From NCBI RefSeq assembly GCF_003573695.1, contig NC_039359.1, positions 117,187,849-117,251,848 of the forward strand: 64,000 nucleotides of DNA, in the 5' to 3' direction. Made by a program: the position numbers and the translations under genes. The notes below the pieces were generated by a model. It did no database searches. It was not told the origin of the DNA and saw only the letters and a list, made by a program, of their open reading frames with translations. Shown here piece after piece: positions 24,389-35,001 of this stretch. The DNA comes from Papaver somniferum (taxonomy: Eukaryota > Streptophyta > Magnoliopsida > Ranunculales > Papaveraceae). Numbering within the stretch: the first letter of the stretch is position 1; the number at the start of each line of letters is the position of its first letter.

Positions 24389-25090
24389 TTATTTCTTTTT
24401 TGCTTGTCCTTCACAATGCTTTACTTCAATTTGATGACATAATTTCACATTGTCAACATCTCCTCTGATTTCACCTATTCCATTTGGTGTGGGGAACTTA
24501 ATACATTGATGCAACGTTGATACTACAGCTTTTATCGCATGTATCCATGGTCTTCCTAACAACATATTATATGGCGATTCCATATCCACTACACATAATG
24601 TTACGTGTGTTTCGATCTCTCCAAGTGGTATTCGTACCACTATTTCTCCTTTAGGTTTTGTTGTGGATTTTCCAAAGTCGTGAACAAAATATGTTGAATT
24701 GGACATTTCTTCATCTTTAAATCTCATTCCCCGGAATGCATGATAAAATATTATATCCACTGAACTTCCTGTATCGATTAAAGTTCTGTTCAATATCCAT
24801 TCTCCCGTGGATTTTGTTGTTGTCTCCTTCTCTTTTCGCGTAATAGGCATTGTAATAACCAATGGAGATGTGTGGTTCAAATTTTCTTTTGGTATTTCTG
24901 CCGCCATGAATGTAATTTTTTGCTTTTCCCAATCTTTCAAGGGTGATGTCTTTTCTACCGCCATAACCTTCCTTCCTTCAAGATTTCGTTTATGTATTCT
25001 TCCTTTGATGTTTTCATGGAATTCATTAACCATCGTTTTTGTTATCATATTACACTCCAATCTTTTGTCATCTTCATTAATTCTAATCAT
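24389..25090 (-). pseudogene. Ty3 aspartic protease region (gag deleted)
   Basis: A 233-codon frame starts at ATG 25090. The protease signature LIDTGSSVDIIF lies at about residues 104-115, with the flap/second motif MLLGRPWIHAIKAVVSTLHQ near residues 180-200. This enzyme would cut the Gag-Pol polyprotein. The expected gag (capsid, zinc knuckle) should precede it, but only about 100 bp separates the start from the PBS, so gag has been deleted. The frame ends at a TAA (24389-24391). Reading on in the same frame after four codons enters the RT frame, so this looks like a single nonsense change rather than a natural boundary. The domain call is secure; activity is unlikely. Confidence 0.85.
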
Positions 25091-25176
25091 CTTTCTTTTA
25101 ACTGATTCACTGATTTATTTAATCACTTTCTTGATTTGAACATTCTCAACAACAATCTTCAATTTTCGATCTTGAA

Positions 25177-25195
25177 GTCCCTGTTTCTAGCGCCA
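25177..25195 (-). other. primer-binding site of nested element
   Basis: The minus-strand sequence TGGCGCTAGAAACAGGGAC follows the 5' LTR with a three-base spacer. The TGGCGC start matches the Tat/Athila pattern. Confidence 0.6.
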
Positions 25196-25198
25196 TTA

Positions 25199-25665
25199 TG
25201 TAGTTGCAGGAAATCCTACACTACACCCCTCATATGATTTCATTATTACTCAACTCATTTTTAGATTTACACTCTTAATTTTTATTGATCAATCTTTGAA
25301 TATTCTTCCAAGAAAAGATAAAGGAATCAAGAATGACCTCTGCTCTAGACTTTCTCTCTCCTATTTACTTGTTTTTTACTCAAAAAAAAGATCTCTCTTT
25401 CCTTTACAATTGAACGACTATTTATAGGGAAATACATAGTGGATGACAGCTAATCTTCCCTTTATTTTCGGAAATGACTTGCGATATTCTCGCAACCTTA
25501 CAAATCTCAATCTCGCAAACTCTCTAATTTTCGCAGGATCATCACATCTTTCTCATGATTTTAAATGACGTCGTTTATTATCTGATTTCTGAAATTATTC
25601 TGTGACGTTGTTGTGTTGTTGATAATTTCGCTAAGATATTATTGTTGCGAGATTCTGATCCTACA
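25199..25665 (-). repeat. 5' LTR of nested Tat element
   Basis: This is the partner LTR, 467 bp, with the same ends. On the minus strand it is followed three bases later by the primer site. Confidence 0.92.
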
Positions 25666-25679
25666 GCAGGCCTACTGAC

Positions 25680-26300
25680 GTGGTTGGTGCTGACTAGGCA
25701 TGACGCTGAAATTTGATGTATCACAGAACATCGAAGTTTGATGTACCAAAGAGAATCGAAGGTTGATATACGCGGATCATCAAAGTTTGATGTACCAAAG
25801 AGAATCGAAGGTTGATATACGCGGATCATCGAAGTTTGATGTAACAGGAAGCAACGAAACTTTTCAGCTGTAGGAAGGAATTGAAATCGGCCGTCTGACT
25901 TGGCCGCCGGGCATGGCCGCCGGCTTTTTAATTTGAAAGTTTTCGCCACGCTTTTCTGAACTGTTGCCTTTGATTTTGCAACGTCTGGTAGAAGTGTTAT
26001 CTTTGTTGTCTGCCTTTTGCAAAAGTTTCGTGTACTGTTGCCTATTCTCCTAAATCTTTTTTGCAACAACTTTCTGTTTTCCTCGGACTTTTAGCAACGA
26101 TTCTAGGGACTGTTGTTGTTTCTCATGAACCTTTCACCATGGTTTTGCTACACTTTTGTGGACTTTTCTGGAATTTTTGAGATGCTTTCCTGGAGGTTTT
26201 CTCTTGGGTATTCAACCGCCTAGAGATGTGGGAAACTTGAGAACCTTGCGATCATGATAGTAGTGATTTTGGCGTACCACAACTCGAACATGTGGACATT
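25680..26300. other. outer-element interior with short duplications, no gene seen
   Basis: The block GATGTACCAAAGAGAATCGA AGGTTGATATACGCGGATCATC is repeated in tandem at about 25740-25840 (~60 bp period). The remainder to 26300 is unique and non-coding; open stretches lack coding character. Confidence 0.5.
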
Positions 26301-26399
26301 GCGTTATTTGAGAAGCAATTTTTTCCGACTTTGGACTTGAATATGCTGCGGATCGAACATCCTGGCACAATCTTTCCAATGAGTCGGTCTTGGTGGCCT

Positions 26400-27240
26400 C
26401 TGACTATGAAGCTGGACTGCAGCTGTGATTAACTGGACTGCAGCAGCTGCGATCAGCTGGACTGCAGCAGCTGCGATCAGCTGGACTGCAGTGATTGGAA
26501 TCAAAACTGGATCCAACAATGTTGCGGATCGAATATCCAGCAATAATTTTGATGATGTTTTTACGCCATCTTTTACCGTGGACCGAACGCCCTGACAATA
26601 ATTTAACAACCCTTGTAGTGGTAAGGTTGAGTGCTCTCCAAAGGTAATAGTTAACGAAAAGCTCGAACTGCGAACCTGGACTGCAGCAGTTGCGATCAAC
26701 TGGACTGCAGTAACTGCGATTAACTGGACTGGAGTAGCTGCGGTCAGCTTGACTGCAGTGATTTCGATCAGAATTGGACTGCAGCAGTTTCGATCAACTG
26801 GACTGCAGCGGTAATTGTTGAAGGCATCCAAAATGGAAATTTCTGGATTTTTTTTTCAAGAGGTTTTTTCCTAGAGTTTTTCCCCGATTTACAGCAAAAA
26901 GATCCTTGGCGGAAATTGCGACGAAATTTTGACCCCATCGTGTTGCGGATCAAACATCCTACAACAGTTTTGATGGTGTTTCACTACATCTTTTGCCGCG
27001 GACCGGGCGTCCTGGCAACATTTTCATCAGACTTTGTAGTGATGTGATTTTCAGTGGTTTCAGAAGGTAATAGCTTCAGCAAATCTGAAACAGCCAATCA
27101 GGATTGCACCAGTTGTGATCAACTGGACTGCAGTATCTGCAATTATATGGTCAGCAGCAGCTACGATTAGCTGGACTGCGACTATTACGATCAAACTGGG
27201 TTGCAGAAGTTACGATCAACTGGATTGCAACAGTGATTTT
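26400..27240. repeat. second block of the GGACTGCAG minisatellite
   Basis: Short runs of the 24 bp unit (GCTGGACTGCAGCAGCTGCG) occur at 26410-26490, 26680-26810 and 27110-27235. They belong to the array seen at 13.5 kb. Two longer related segments containing CATCTTTT(A/G)CCG(T/C)GGACCG (about 26560 and 26985) separate them. Confidence 0.75.
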
Positions 27241-27331
27241 TCACGACGTTCAAACAGCCTTTTCACGGATATGATTTTAAAGCATTTTGTTCAACTTTTC
27301 TTAATGGGAAAACACGATTCCTTTTCTCGTA

Positions 27332-27350
27332 GTCCCCTTAGTCGGCGCCA
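27332..27350 (-). other. primer-binding site of outer element
   Basis: On the minus strand, directly after the 5' LTR, the sequence is TGGCGCCGACTAAGGGGAC. The TGGCGCC start is the form seen in Tat/Athila-type Ty3 elements. It fixes the minus orientation. Confidence 0.7.
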
Positions 27351-27351
27351 A

Positions 27352-28293
27352 TGTTTGCACCCAAACATATTTCCGAGCACTAAACACGATGGATTTGGTG
27401 TTGTTGATGAAAACATGGTTAAAACAAGAAACAAGAATGAAGACAGGAAACACATGCTTACGTGGTTCGGCATGGTTTGCCTACATCCACGGGTGAATCC
27501 CCTTGGGGAGTAGTATTGATAATAGAATTACAGTCTATTTTTTCTGTATGAGCTAGTCTCCTCTCTTCTATTGGCTACCTCCCTATGATTTCTGCTCCTC
27601 CCTATTTATGCAGTTCAATATCGAATTTCAATATAAACTTAAATGGCAATAACTGCTCATTCATGCCTTCATCTTCAATTTTGTATGAAACTGCTGGAAT
27701 TAATACTGCATGCCTCCATGTTAAATTCTGCATAAAAGTGTTGGAATTAATACTGCATGCCTCCTGAATTAATCCGCATGAAACTGCTCATTCATGCCTC
27801 CTGAATTAATTCGCATGAAACTGCTCATTCATGCCTCCAGAATTAATTCTGCATGCTGGCAGACTGGATTGATGGTTGACAGGCATAATGGCTGACAGAC
27901 TGGATTGACTGGCTGACATGCATAATGGTTGGCAGCACAGCTGACAGCATGGGTAGAGACTGGCTGACAGTGCGATAGAGTATTTAGCTGGGAATTGGTT
28001 GGTAGCACCGCTGGCAACATGAATGGAAACTGTATGGCAGCACTATTGGCAACATGGCCTTGAGATTGACTGATGGTTGACTTTGACCGTTGACCCGTTG
28101 TTGACTTTTCCATTGACCTCGACCATTAACCGGGAGTTGACTTTGACCATTGACCGGTCATTGATTTTATGTAATACTGGGCAGGCTGGTGGGTTGCTTC
28201 GGTTGACTGGTTAGCGGGCATGGATGAGGGCCAATAGATGATTCAAGTACCAATTTGGCCCATTATGTGGCATTTTTACTTATGGTACAAACA
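27352..28293 (-). repeat. 5' LTR of outer element
   Basis: This is the partner of 11722-12722, with the same ends TGTTTGCACCCA and GGTACAAACA. By eye the two LTRs differ more than those of the nested element, consistent with an older insertion. Confidence 0.9.
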
Positions 28294-28319
28294 CGTAACT
28301 CTTCCTGCATGTCTCCAAA

Positions 28320-28790
28320 AATTTCTACGACTTACAACTTATCAACCGTAATGTAGTTATGGTTTGTATTTGTATCAACCGTAAATTTTTACGTGGCCCA
28401 AAACTTTATTTTCAAATAGATGTTTACGGTTCAAACATTTAGTTTATATACCAAGCGTAGTTTAGTTACGGTTGGTCTCGATCCTCAACTTACAAACCGT
28501 AAATAGTTACGGTTGGTCTCGATTTTCAACATACCAATCGTAACTAGTGCAATAACTACAACCATGCACATAATATGTTACGGTTGGAAAAAACTAAACG
28601 ATGTTAATAACCGTAAATTAGTTACGGTTCATCTCGAAGATTTATCTACCAACCGTAACTGGTTTTACAATTGGGTTTTCCCCAAATTTAACCAGTTACG
28701 GTTGGTAGTTCATCAGTTACGAACCGTAACTACTAATTACGGTTGGTTGCATGAACAATTCCAACCGTAAGTATCTCTGAAAATGTAAAA
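28320..28790. repeat. bidirectional TTACGGTTGG/CCAACCGTAA motif array
   Basis: About 20 copies of TACGGTT or AACCGTA occur here in both orientations, 15-50 bp apart, often as facing pairs around a short spacer. The same motif appears left of the LTR insertion at about 11595-11721, so the array was one block before the insertion. It has no coding potential. Confidence 0.8.
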
Positions 28791-29340
28791 GTTTTGATTT
28801 TTTACTATTTTAGATAATTTTGAGCAACAAAAAGCTAATTGAAACTAATTTAGAGATATACTTGGTCATTTTCAGCCACTAATTCTTCACTTTGTTGGTT
28901 AATTTTTTCAATCAAAACTTAGGGTTTCACAAATCTACACTTTTATTTTTTTAACGGTCCACGGGTTATAACCCCAAAGGGGTTATAACCCATCTACAAA
29001 AAACCCATCCAAACAAAAGTGATACAAAAACCCCAAATATCATAAACTGTCTAAACTACCCTCCCCTAATTCAACCCAAAAGAAACTGAGAAAGAAAACG
29101 ACCCACTAACGGAAAAAGTTTCTTAAAACCTCCGCTCCTGTTCGTTCAAAATCAATCTGTTCGTACAAAAATCAATCCGCTCCTGTATTCATTCAAAATC
29201 AATCTGCTCATCCCTAAGCCAAAATCGTTCAAAATCAATCTGTATTCGTCATCATCTTCTCGATTTTACCTTGTTCTCTTATTCTATGGTTGCGTATTTC
29301 AACCACTGCTACAAAATCTGACCTAATTTTTCAACCACAA

Positions 29341-32300
29341 ATGGTGAAGAAACAAAATCAACAGGCGAAAAAGAAAGATGAAAAGCTAAAGAAAATAGCG
29401 AAACCATCTCCTAAAGGTAAGAAATCGAACTTGCTTTCAAGTTGATTTCGAGTTTGAATTCAAAAGATTATTAGGTTTCATTTGATTTATGGGTTGGTTT
29501 TCTGTTTGCTTTTAGGTTTCATTTCTTAGGTTAGGTTCTGTTTCATTTGGTTACATCGTTTCTTTGGTTTAGGTTTAGGTTTCAGTTTGTTTGATGTAAC
29601 CAAATGAAAACAGATTTCAATTGTTTGTATATTTGATGCAACCAGATATTTTTTTTTTCTATTTGATGAAACCATATTTCATTTGTTGTTTATTTGATGA
29701 AACCAAAGTATAATCTGTTTTTTTTTTTATGAAACCATTCTGGGTTTCATCATTTTACAACCAATTGGTAAATTGGTTCCACCAATTGTTAATCTGTTAA
29801 ATCATAATAATATGGTCTTTTTGATGAAACCATTTTTGGTTTCATCACTTTTCATTTGTTAGGTTTAGGTCTGCAAGAATGATGTAACAGACTTGCGATG
29901 AAACCAGATATCATTTTCTGTTTCTTAATGAAACCCAAAATTGGTTTCATCATTTTTAGTTATTGGTTTACTTCTAGAGTTGTTATTGGCTGTTGATTTG
30001 AATTCAAACTGTGGAGATTGGCGCTATGTTACGTAATCTTATGGTTTCATACAAGTTTCAATTATGCTTATGGTTTCATCACTTTGTTCGTGCTTATGGT
30101 TTCATCATTACAAGTTTATGTCTTATGGTTTCATCATTATTATTTATTACTCTCTTATGGTTTAATTTTGGTTTCACAATAGGTAAAAAAAGAGATAAGG
30201 AACCATACAGGTGCTCATTGCATCATTTGTGCGAGCTAGCAGTGAAAATTAAGGTGTTGATAAAAAACAAGCAACTGCATTTGAAAGCTCTTAAATCATG
30301 TCCTTTCTGGCGTTTCTTTGAGCCGTTCTATGATGGCGTAATGAACAAAGATGAGCTCATCAAAAAGACAAAAGCAGTAATAATGTTTTTAAGTACAATT
30401 GAAAACAGACTTGATGGTAAGCTCCCGTATTGTTTCAAATTAGCAAGATCAAGGAAAATGATTTTGCGGACAATTCCAGAACATTTTGCTGTGACTTTTG
30501 GTTTCCAAATGGTGAATTATGTAGAAGCAGACGACATTGATGAAGATCTGGTTAAAAAGGTTAACGTCTTTGTGGATAATTATTTTGCTGGAAATAAAAA
30601 GACAAAAAAAACCGATATTGAAAAGCGTATGCTGGAAGCCGCAAATGATGAAACCAGAGCGGATGACTTTGTCAAGTTTTTCGTAATGTTTCTGTTGGTT
30701 TCAGTATTTGTCCCTAACAAATGTGGGCAGACTCTCGCAGCAAAGTACTTGTATATGGTGTTTGATATGAACAAGGTGTGCTGGCCGGAAGTCTTCCATG
30801 ACTATGTACTTGATTCGATAATGACAAACAGAACATACGTAGAAAATGTTGTTGGTTGTGTAATATACCCTCTGGTAAGTTAAGATTTGTTCTTTTTTTT
30901 CATAAGTTCAGTATTTTTTTTCAATAATGGTTGTTGAATAATAAGCGACTTGTTTTTGATGATTAATTTGAATATTGGTTGTTGTTTTTTTTTTTGCAGT
31001 ATTGGTTGGCAGAGATGACAAAGATTGCACAAAGAAAGCATGGGCTAGACAAGTATCCGAGGTTTGCTAGATGGAACCTTAGCAACATCTGTCAACAAGT
31101 ATTGTCTAACTTCGAGAATCTTGAAGAAAAAACAGAACTTTGGTCTAAGGTAAATATTTACTTAGAAGATTTACTTTTCTGATGGAACTAATTTTGGTTT
31201 CATCAAAAATTCTAGCTGAATTTTTGTTTTTTAGATAACTTCGAGGGTTTTATTTGATATTTTTGTTAGACAATATTCGAAATCTTCGAAATCTTCGAGG
31301 GTTTTATTAGATTATTGCTATGAGTTCTTACCATTACTTGTTACCATTAAAAATGCTTTTCTTGGAATGTCGCCTGTTTTATTTTAAACGAATTTTGGTA
31401 AATATTTTCTTGTTCAGATTAACTTTTTTGATGAAACCAGTTTTGGATTTATCAAAATTTTTAGCTGAAACCAATTTTTCTTGTGTACTGCAGGAGAATA
31501 TTGGTCACCGAAAAGGATCATTCTTGCTTCAGTATGACGAATCAGAAATGCGCTTGGCTGATCCCGTAGATGAAGTGGAAATTGTTGTGCCAGATGAAGA
31601 AAATGAAGTGCCGATTAAAGTGCAAGATGAAGAAAATGTTGGTGCTAGCAGTGAAGCTAACTCCTTCAAAGCCAAATACCAATTTGCACGAGCATTGATT
31701 GAAAAGCTTAGGACCAATACTACATATGTTCTTTCTAAAGAAGAAGAATCACTGCTGGCAAAATATGATGCCGAGGACAGGGAACAACAACTGGTACAAA
31801 GATAGATTTGATTTTTCTTAGTAACAATTGAATTACTAGCATATATTAAAATTTTCTTATACATTTCATCATTTTTTTGATGAAACCATATTTGGTTCCA
31901 TCATTCTTTTGATGGAACCAAATTTGGTTTCATCATTTCAAGTTAATATTTGTTTGATGAATTGGCCAGTTCTTTTTATTCTTTCAGAAGTTTTTGATTT
32001 TTACAGCATTAGGTTTTGACACAGGAAGATGAAAAATAAAATAACTTAGGTATCTTAATATTGCAGGTTATAACAAGGGATGTTAACATGATAAATGAAC
32101 AAGAATCTGAACAAGAGCAGGTCATATCTTCTTCGTCGAAGACAGTCACCGATGATGAACAAGAAGGAGATGGTACTGAGTTGACTCCAAATAATATCGA
32201 GGATATCAAGGTGGCAGAGCGGGTTGAATCTGAAATGGAGAAAGCTACTTCATCGATGCTAGTCACCAATGATGAACAAGAAGGAGAGGGTACTGAGTTG

Positions 32301-34347
32301 ACTCCAAATACCGTTGAGGATATCAAGGTGGCAGAGCGGGTTGAATCTGAAATGGAGAAAGCTACTTCATCGATGCCAGTCACCAATGATGAACAAGAAG
32401 GAGAGGGTACTGAGTTGACTCCAAATACCGTTGAGGATATCAAGGTGGCAGAACGGGTTGAATCTGAAATGAGCAAAGCTTCTTCGTCGATGCCAGTCAC
32501 CAATGATGAACAAGAATGAGAGGGTACTGAGTTGACTCCAAATACCATTGAGGATATCAAGGTGGCAGAGCGGGTGGAATCTGAAATGAGCAAAGCTTCT
32601 TCGTCGATGCCAGTCACCAATGATGAACAAGAAGGAGAGGGTACTGAGTTGACTCCAAATACCGTTGAGGATATCAAGGTGGGAGAGCGGGTGGAATCTG
32701 AAATGAGCAAAGATTCTTCGTCGAAGCAAATTATTGAACAAGAAGAAAACGAAACTCAATTTGTAATTGATGAAGATGTTATCAGGAAAATGGAATACGA
32801 ATACAATAAGAAAGGTTGTTCTTCGTCAAAGCCAAATGTTGAAAGCGTATACTACTACCCAGCTGTAAAGATGGCGAATGATTTACTTGAGTTAGAGAAT
32901 GAACAACCTGGATTTGATTTAGGACTGTCGCAGTGTGACAGTCAAGAGAAAGGACAGGGAGAACTCAGTGCTGCGCAAAGGATGAGTAACATGGTTACAA
33001 GAATGAGGGAAGACAGAAGGAATTTGGTTCCACCTATCAGAATGCAGGATTACAACACCAGTGTGAAAAAAGAAGAAAGGTTACAGATCGTAAGTGCAAG
33101 GAGAACAAGAAGGTGCAGGAAGTACAGGGGGTGAAGTTGAAACCAGTTGATAACTTGAAGATCTTGAAAGTACTCAACAAAAATGAGAAACCCCTCGTGA
33201 CCACTTTTTTCAGAAAGAACAATGAAAGGTAATTGGGAAATAATTGATGTAACCAAGACTGGTTTCATCAAAATTTTGTTCCAAGTTATGCATTGTTTCT
33301 CCTTTTTTATCCATCATTGACTAGCTTTTTAAAAAATAAAATTAACAGGTCAACGGCGTGGGAGCAGTTAAATCTTCAATTACATATATCGGGGAAGATG
33401 ATGGATAATTTGATGAGAGAGGGTGACGTCGCAGGAGACATTATAGAGTTCTACATTTTGAAGCTGCAAAACAACATCAAAAAAAATGAGTTGAAACAAG
33501 ATGGTTCTCCAAAGTACCAGAGAGCTGTGTTTATAAGCACATTTGCCTATGTAAGTTTACTCCGAAATTCTTTAATGTAAATTTTTTGGCATAAAAAATA
33601 GTTGTGGAAAACAAAAAATGATGTTGTTTATATGGTTAATTTTGATGGAACAAAGTTTGGTTTCATCAAACTTGCATGTCTGTAACTAATTAAGGAGCTT
33701 TTATCTGGTATTTTGTTTCAGACATGTCACTCATTAGGAAAGAAATGTGGTGCTGTAATAGAAGGCTTCATCGACAAAATGGATTATAGCGTGCGGTTTT
33801 TGTTCGTTCCGTTGCTGACATCACTTGGAGATGTAAACCATTGGACATTGCTTACTTTTGATTTTGAAACTGGGGAATTTTATCACTACAACTCCTTGGC
33901 TTCCACGGGAGAGGAATGCAGAAAAAGTGCTGAAAGCATGAAACAACGTATAGTATCAGCATTTGCACAGCACGACGCAAAGCTCCCCTGTGATCAGCAG
34001 GCAAGTCAGCCAACAACATACTCTTTGCACAACCCTACATGTTGTGAACAAATAGGGTAAGTTATGTTTGGAAGTTTATAGTTCACATATGCATATGCTT
34101 GAAATCATTACATCACTTGTAACCGAATGCTTTACATATAGATACTAATATCAGAACACTCTCAGCTAGTCACTTTGTAACAATTGAGACATTGTTTTGG
34201 TTTTTCAGGAACGATTGTGGCCTGCATGTTTGCTATTACATGAAGAGCCTCTTGAAAGGAAACATGTCTACAGATGATATACGAGAAAAGGTGCATAATA
34301 TGAGACCAAAGTTGGCGTTGAAGATACTCCTTGACAATATAGAATAA
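29341..34347 (+). pseudogene. Ulp1-type (C48) cysteine protease gene of the MULE, eight exons
   Basis: Proposed exons are 29341-29416, 30183-30874, 31000-31149, 31494-31793, 32067-33228, 33349-33550, 33722-34056 and 34209-34347, all with GT-AG borders and consistent phases. Exon 1 is Lys-rich (MVKKQNQQAKKKDEK). Exons 2-4 form the N-terminal region usual in these TE proteins (GQTLAAKYLYMVFDM..., KYPRFARWNL). Exon 5 is acidic with five 39-residue repeats. Exons 7-8 hold the protease: DVNHWTLLTFD (His codon 33839-33841) and NDCGLHVCYYM (Cys codon 34216-34218). Two lesions are present. A TGA at 32517-32519 replaces the GGA seen in the other repeats. One base is missing from an A run near 33066-33071, since the total of 3056 nt is one short of a multiple of three. 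The host-like SUMO-protease fold is clear; its role in transposition is not established. Confidence 0.8.
32128..32712 (+). repeat. 117 bp coding tandem repeat (39 aa x 5)
   Basis: GTCACC marks each unit at 32145, 32262, 32379, 32496 and 32613, an exact 117 bp period in frame. The unit consensus includes PVTNDEQEGEGTELTPNTVE then DIKVAERVESEM. Repeats are nearly identical, implying recent expansion or homogenisation. The fourth unit carries the TGA stop. Confidence 0.9.
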
Positions 34348-35001
34348 TACTCGCATGTCGTGCCCGTCCTATTGAACATTCAGTTTTAGTTGAATTTTAA
34401 ATTACTTTTGAAATGGTTATTGTAATGATGATACTCCTTGACATACAGTTCTCCTTGCAGATTCAAGTTTTAGTTGAAGTTTAAAGTACTTGTGAAATGG
34501 TTACAGTTTATATAAAAAACGATTTCGTGCTATTTCAGTTGTATTTCCTTAAAAGCTTATGTCTACAGAAATATGATGTCTCATTTTTATAAAAACTATC
34601 CATAAATGATGTGTCATATATTTGCGGCACCAATAAACAGTAAACAAAACATCATCTACTGTGTTGTCAAAAAATATAGAAGAAAAAGTGACAGTAAAAC
34701 AATGGTTCCACCAAAATAAGATGAAACCCTTTCTGGTTTCATCAAAAAAATGATGAAACCTGATTCGGTTACACCAAACTATAAAGGCCTGTAAAAATTC
34801 TGAAAAACTTAAACTTAATCAAACTTATTATTCTTAGACAAAATATAAAATGAAAACACCTGCAGCATATTAACTTCTAAAAACAAAAATATGAAATAGT
34901 AAATGAAACACATATTGTAGTCTAGCAAACGAAACTAAGAGTAAAATTCGATGACTTGCAGGAACCACATATTGTAGTCTAGTCGAAATGACTACAAGTT
35001 C

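Larger units (their letters stand above)
16583..25665 (-). mobile_element. Tat-type Ty3 retrotransposon nested in the outer element
   Basis: LTRs at 16583-17054 and 25199-25665 frame the element, and a perfect GCAGG duplication (16578-16582, 25666-25670) flanks it. The coding order on the minus strand is protease, RT, RNase H, a second RNase H, then integrase. The extra RNase H after the first is the hallmark of the Tat lineage. Gag is missing: only about 100 bp separates the PBS from the protease frame. The pol frames contain at least one in-frame stop and several frameshifts. A spliced gene lies on the opposite strand between integrase and the 3' LTR. Confidence 0.92.
11722..28293 (-). mobile_element. 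LTR retrotransposon without recognisable coding (outer element of the nest)
   Basis: Both ends are TG...CA LTRs (11722-12722 and 27352-28293), and the 5 bp duplication CGTAA flanks it at 11717-11721 and 28294-28298. A tRNA-type primer site lies beside the right LTR and a purine tract beside the left, so the element reads on the minus strand. After removing the nested Ty3 element, its interior is about 5.5 kb (12723-16577 and 25666-27351). That interior shows only minisatellites and unique non-coding sequence, with no gag or pol motif in any frame. It therefore resembles a large non-autonomous derivative that relies on a related autonomous element. Confidence 0.9.

Noticed and set aside
28320..28790. 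CRISPR-like array of regularly spaced short repeats
   Set aside because: The motif occurs in both orientations with variable spacing, in a plant nuclear transposon; there is no repeat-spacer regularity and no cas genes.
32009..32759. Long minus-strand frames opposite the Ulp1 gene exon 5
   Set aside because: They mirror the 117 bp coding repeats on the plus strand. The plus frame has splice continuity with the protease exons.
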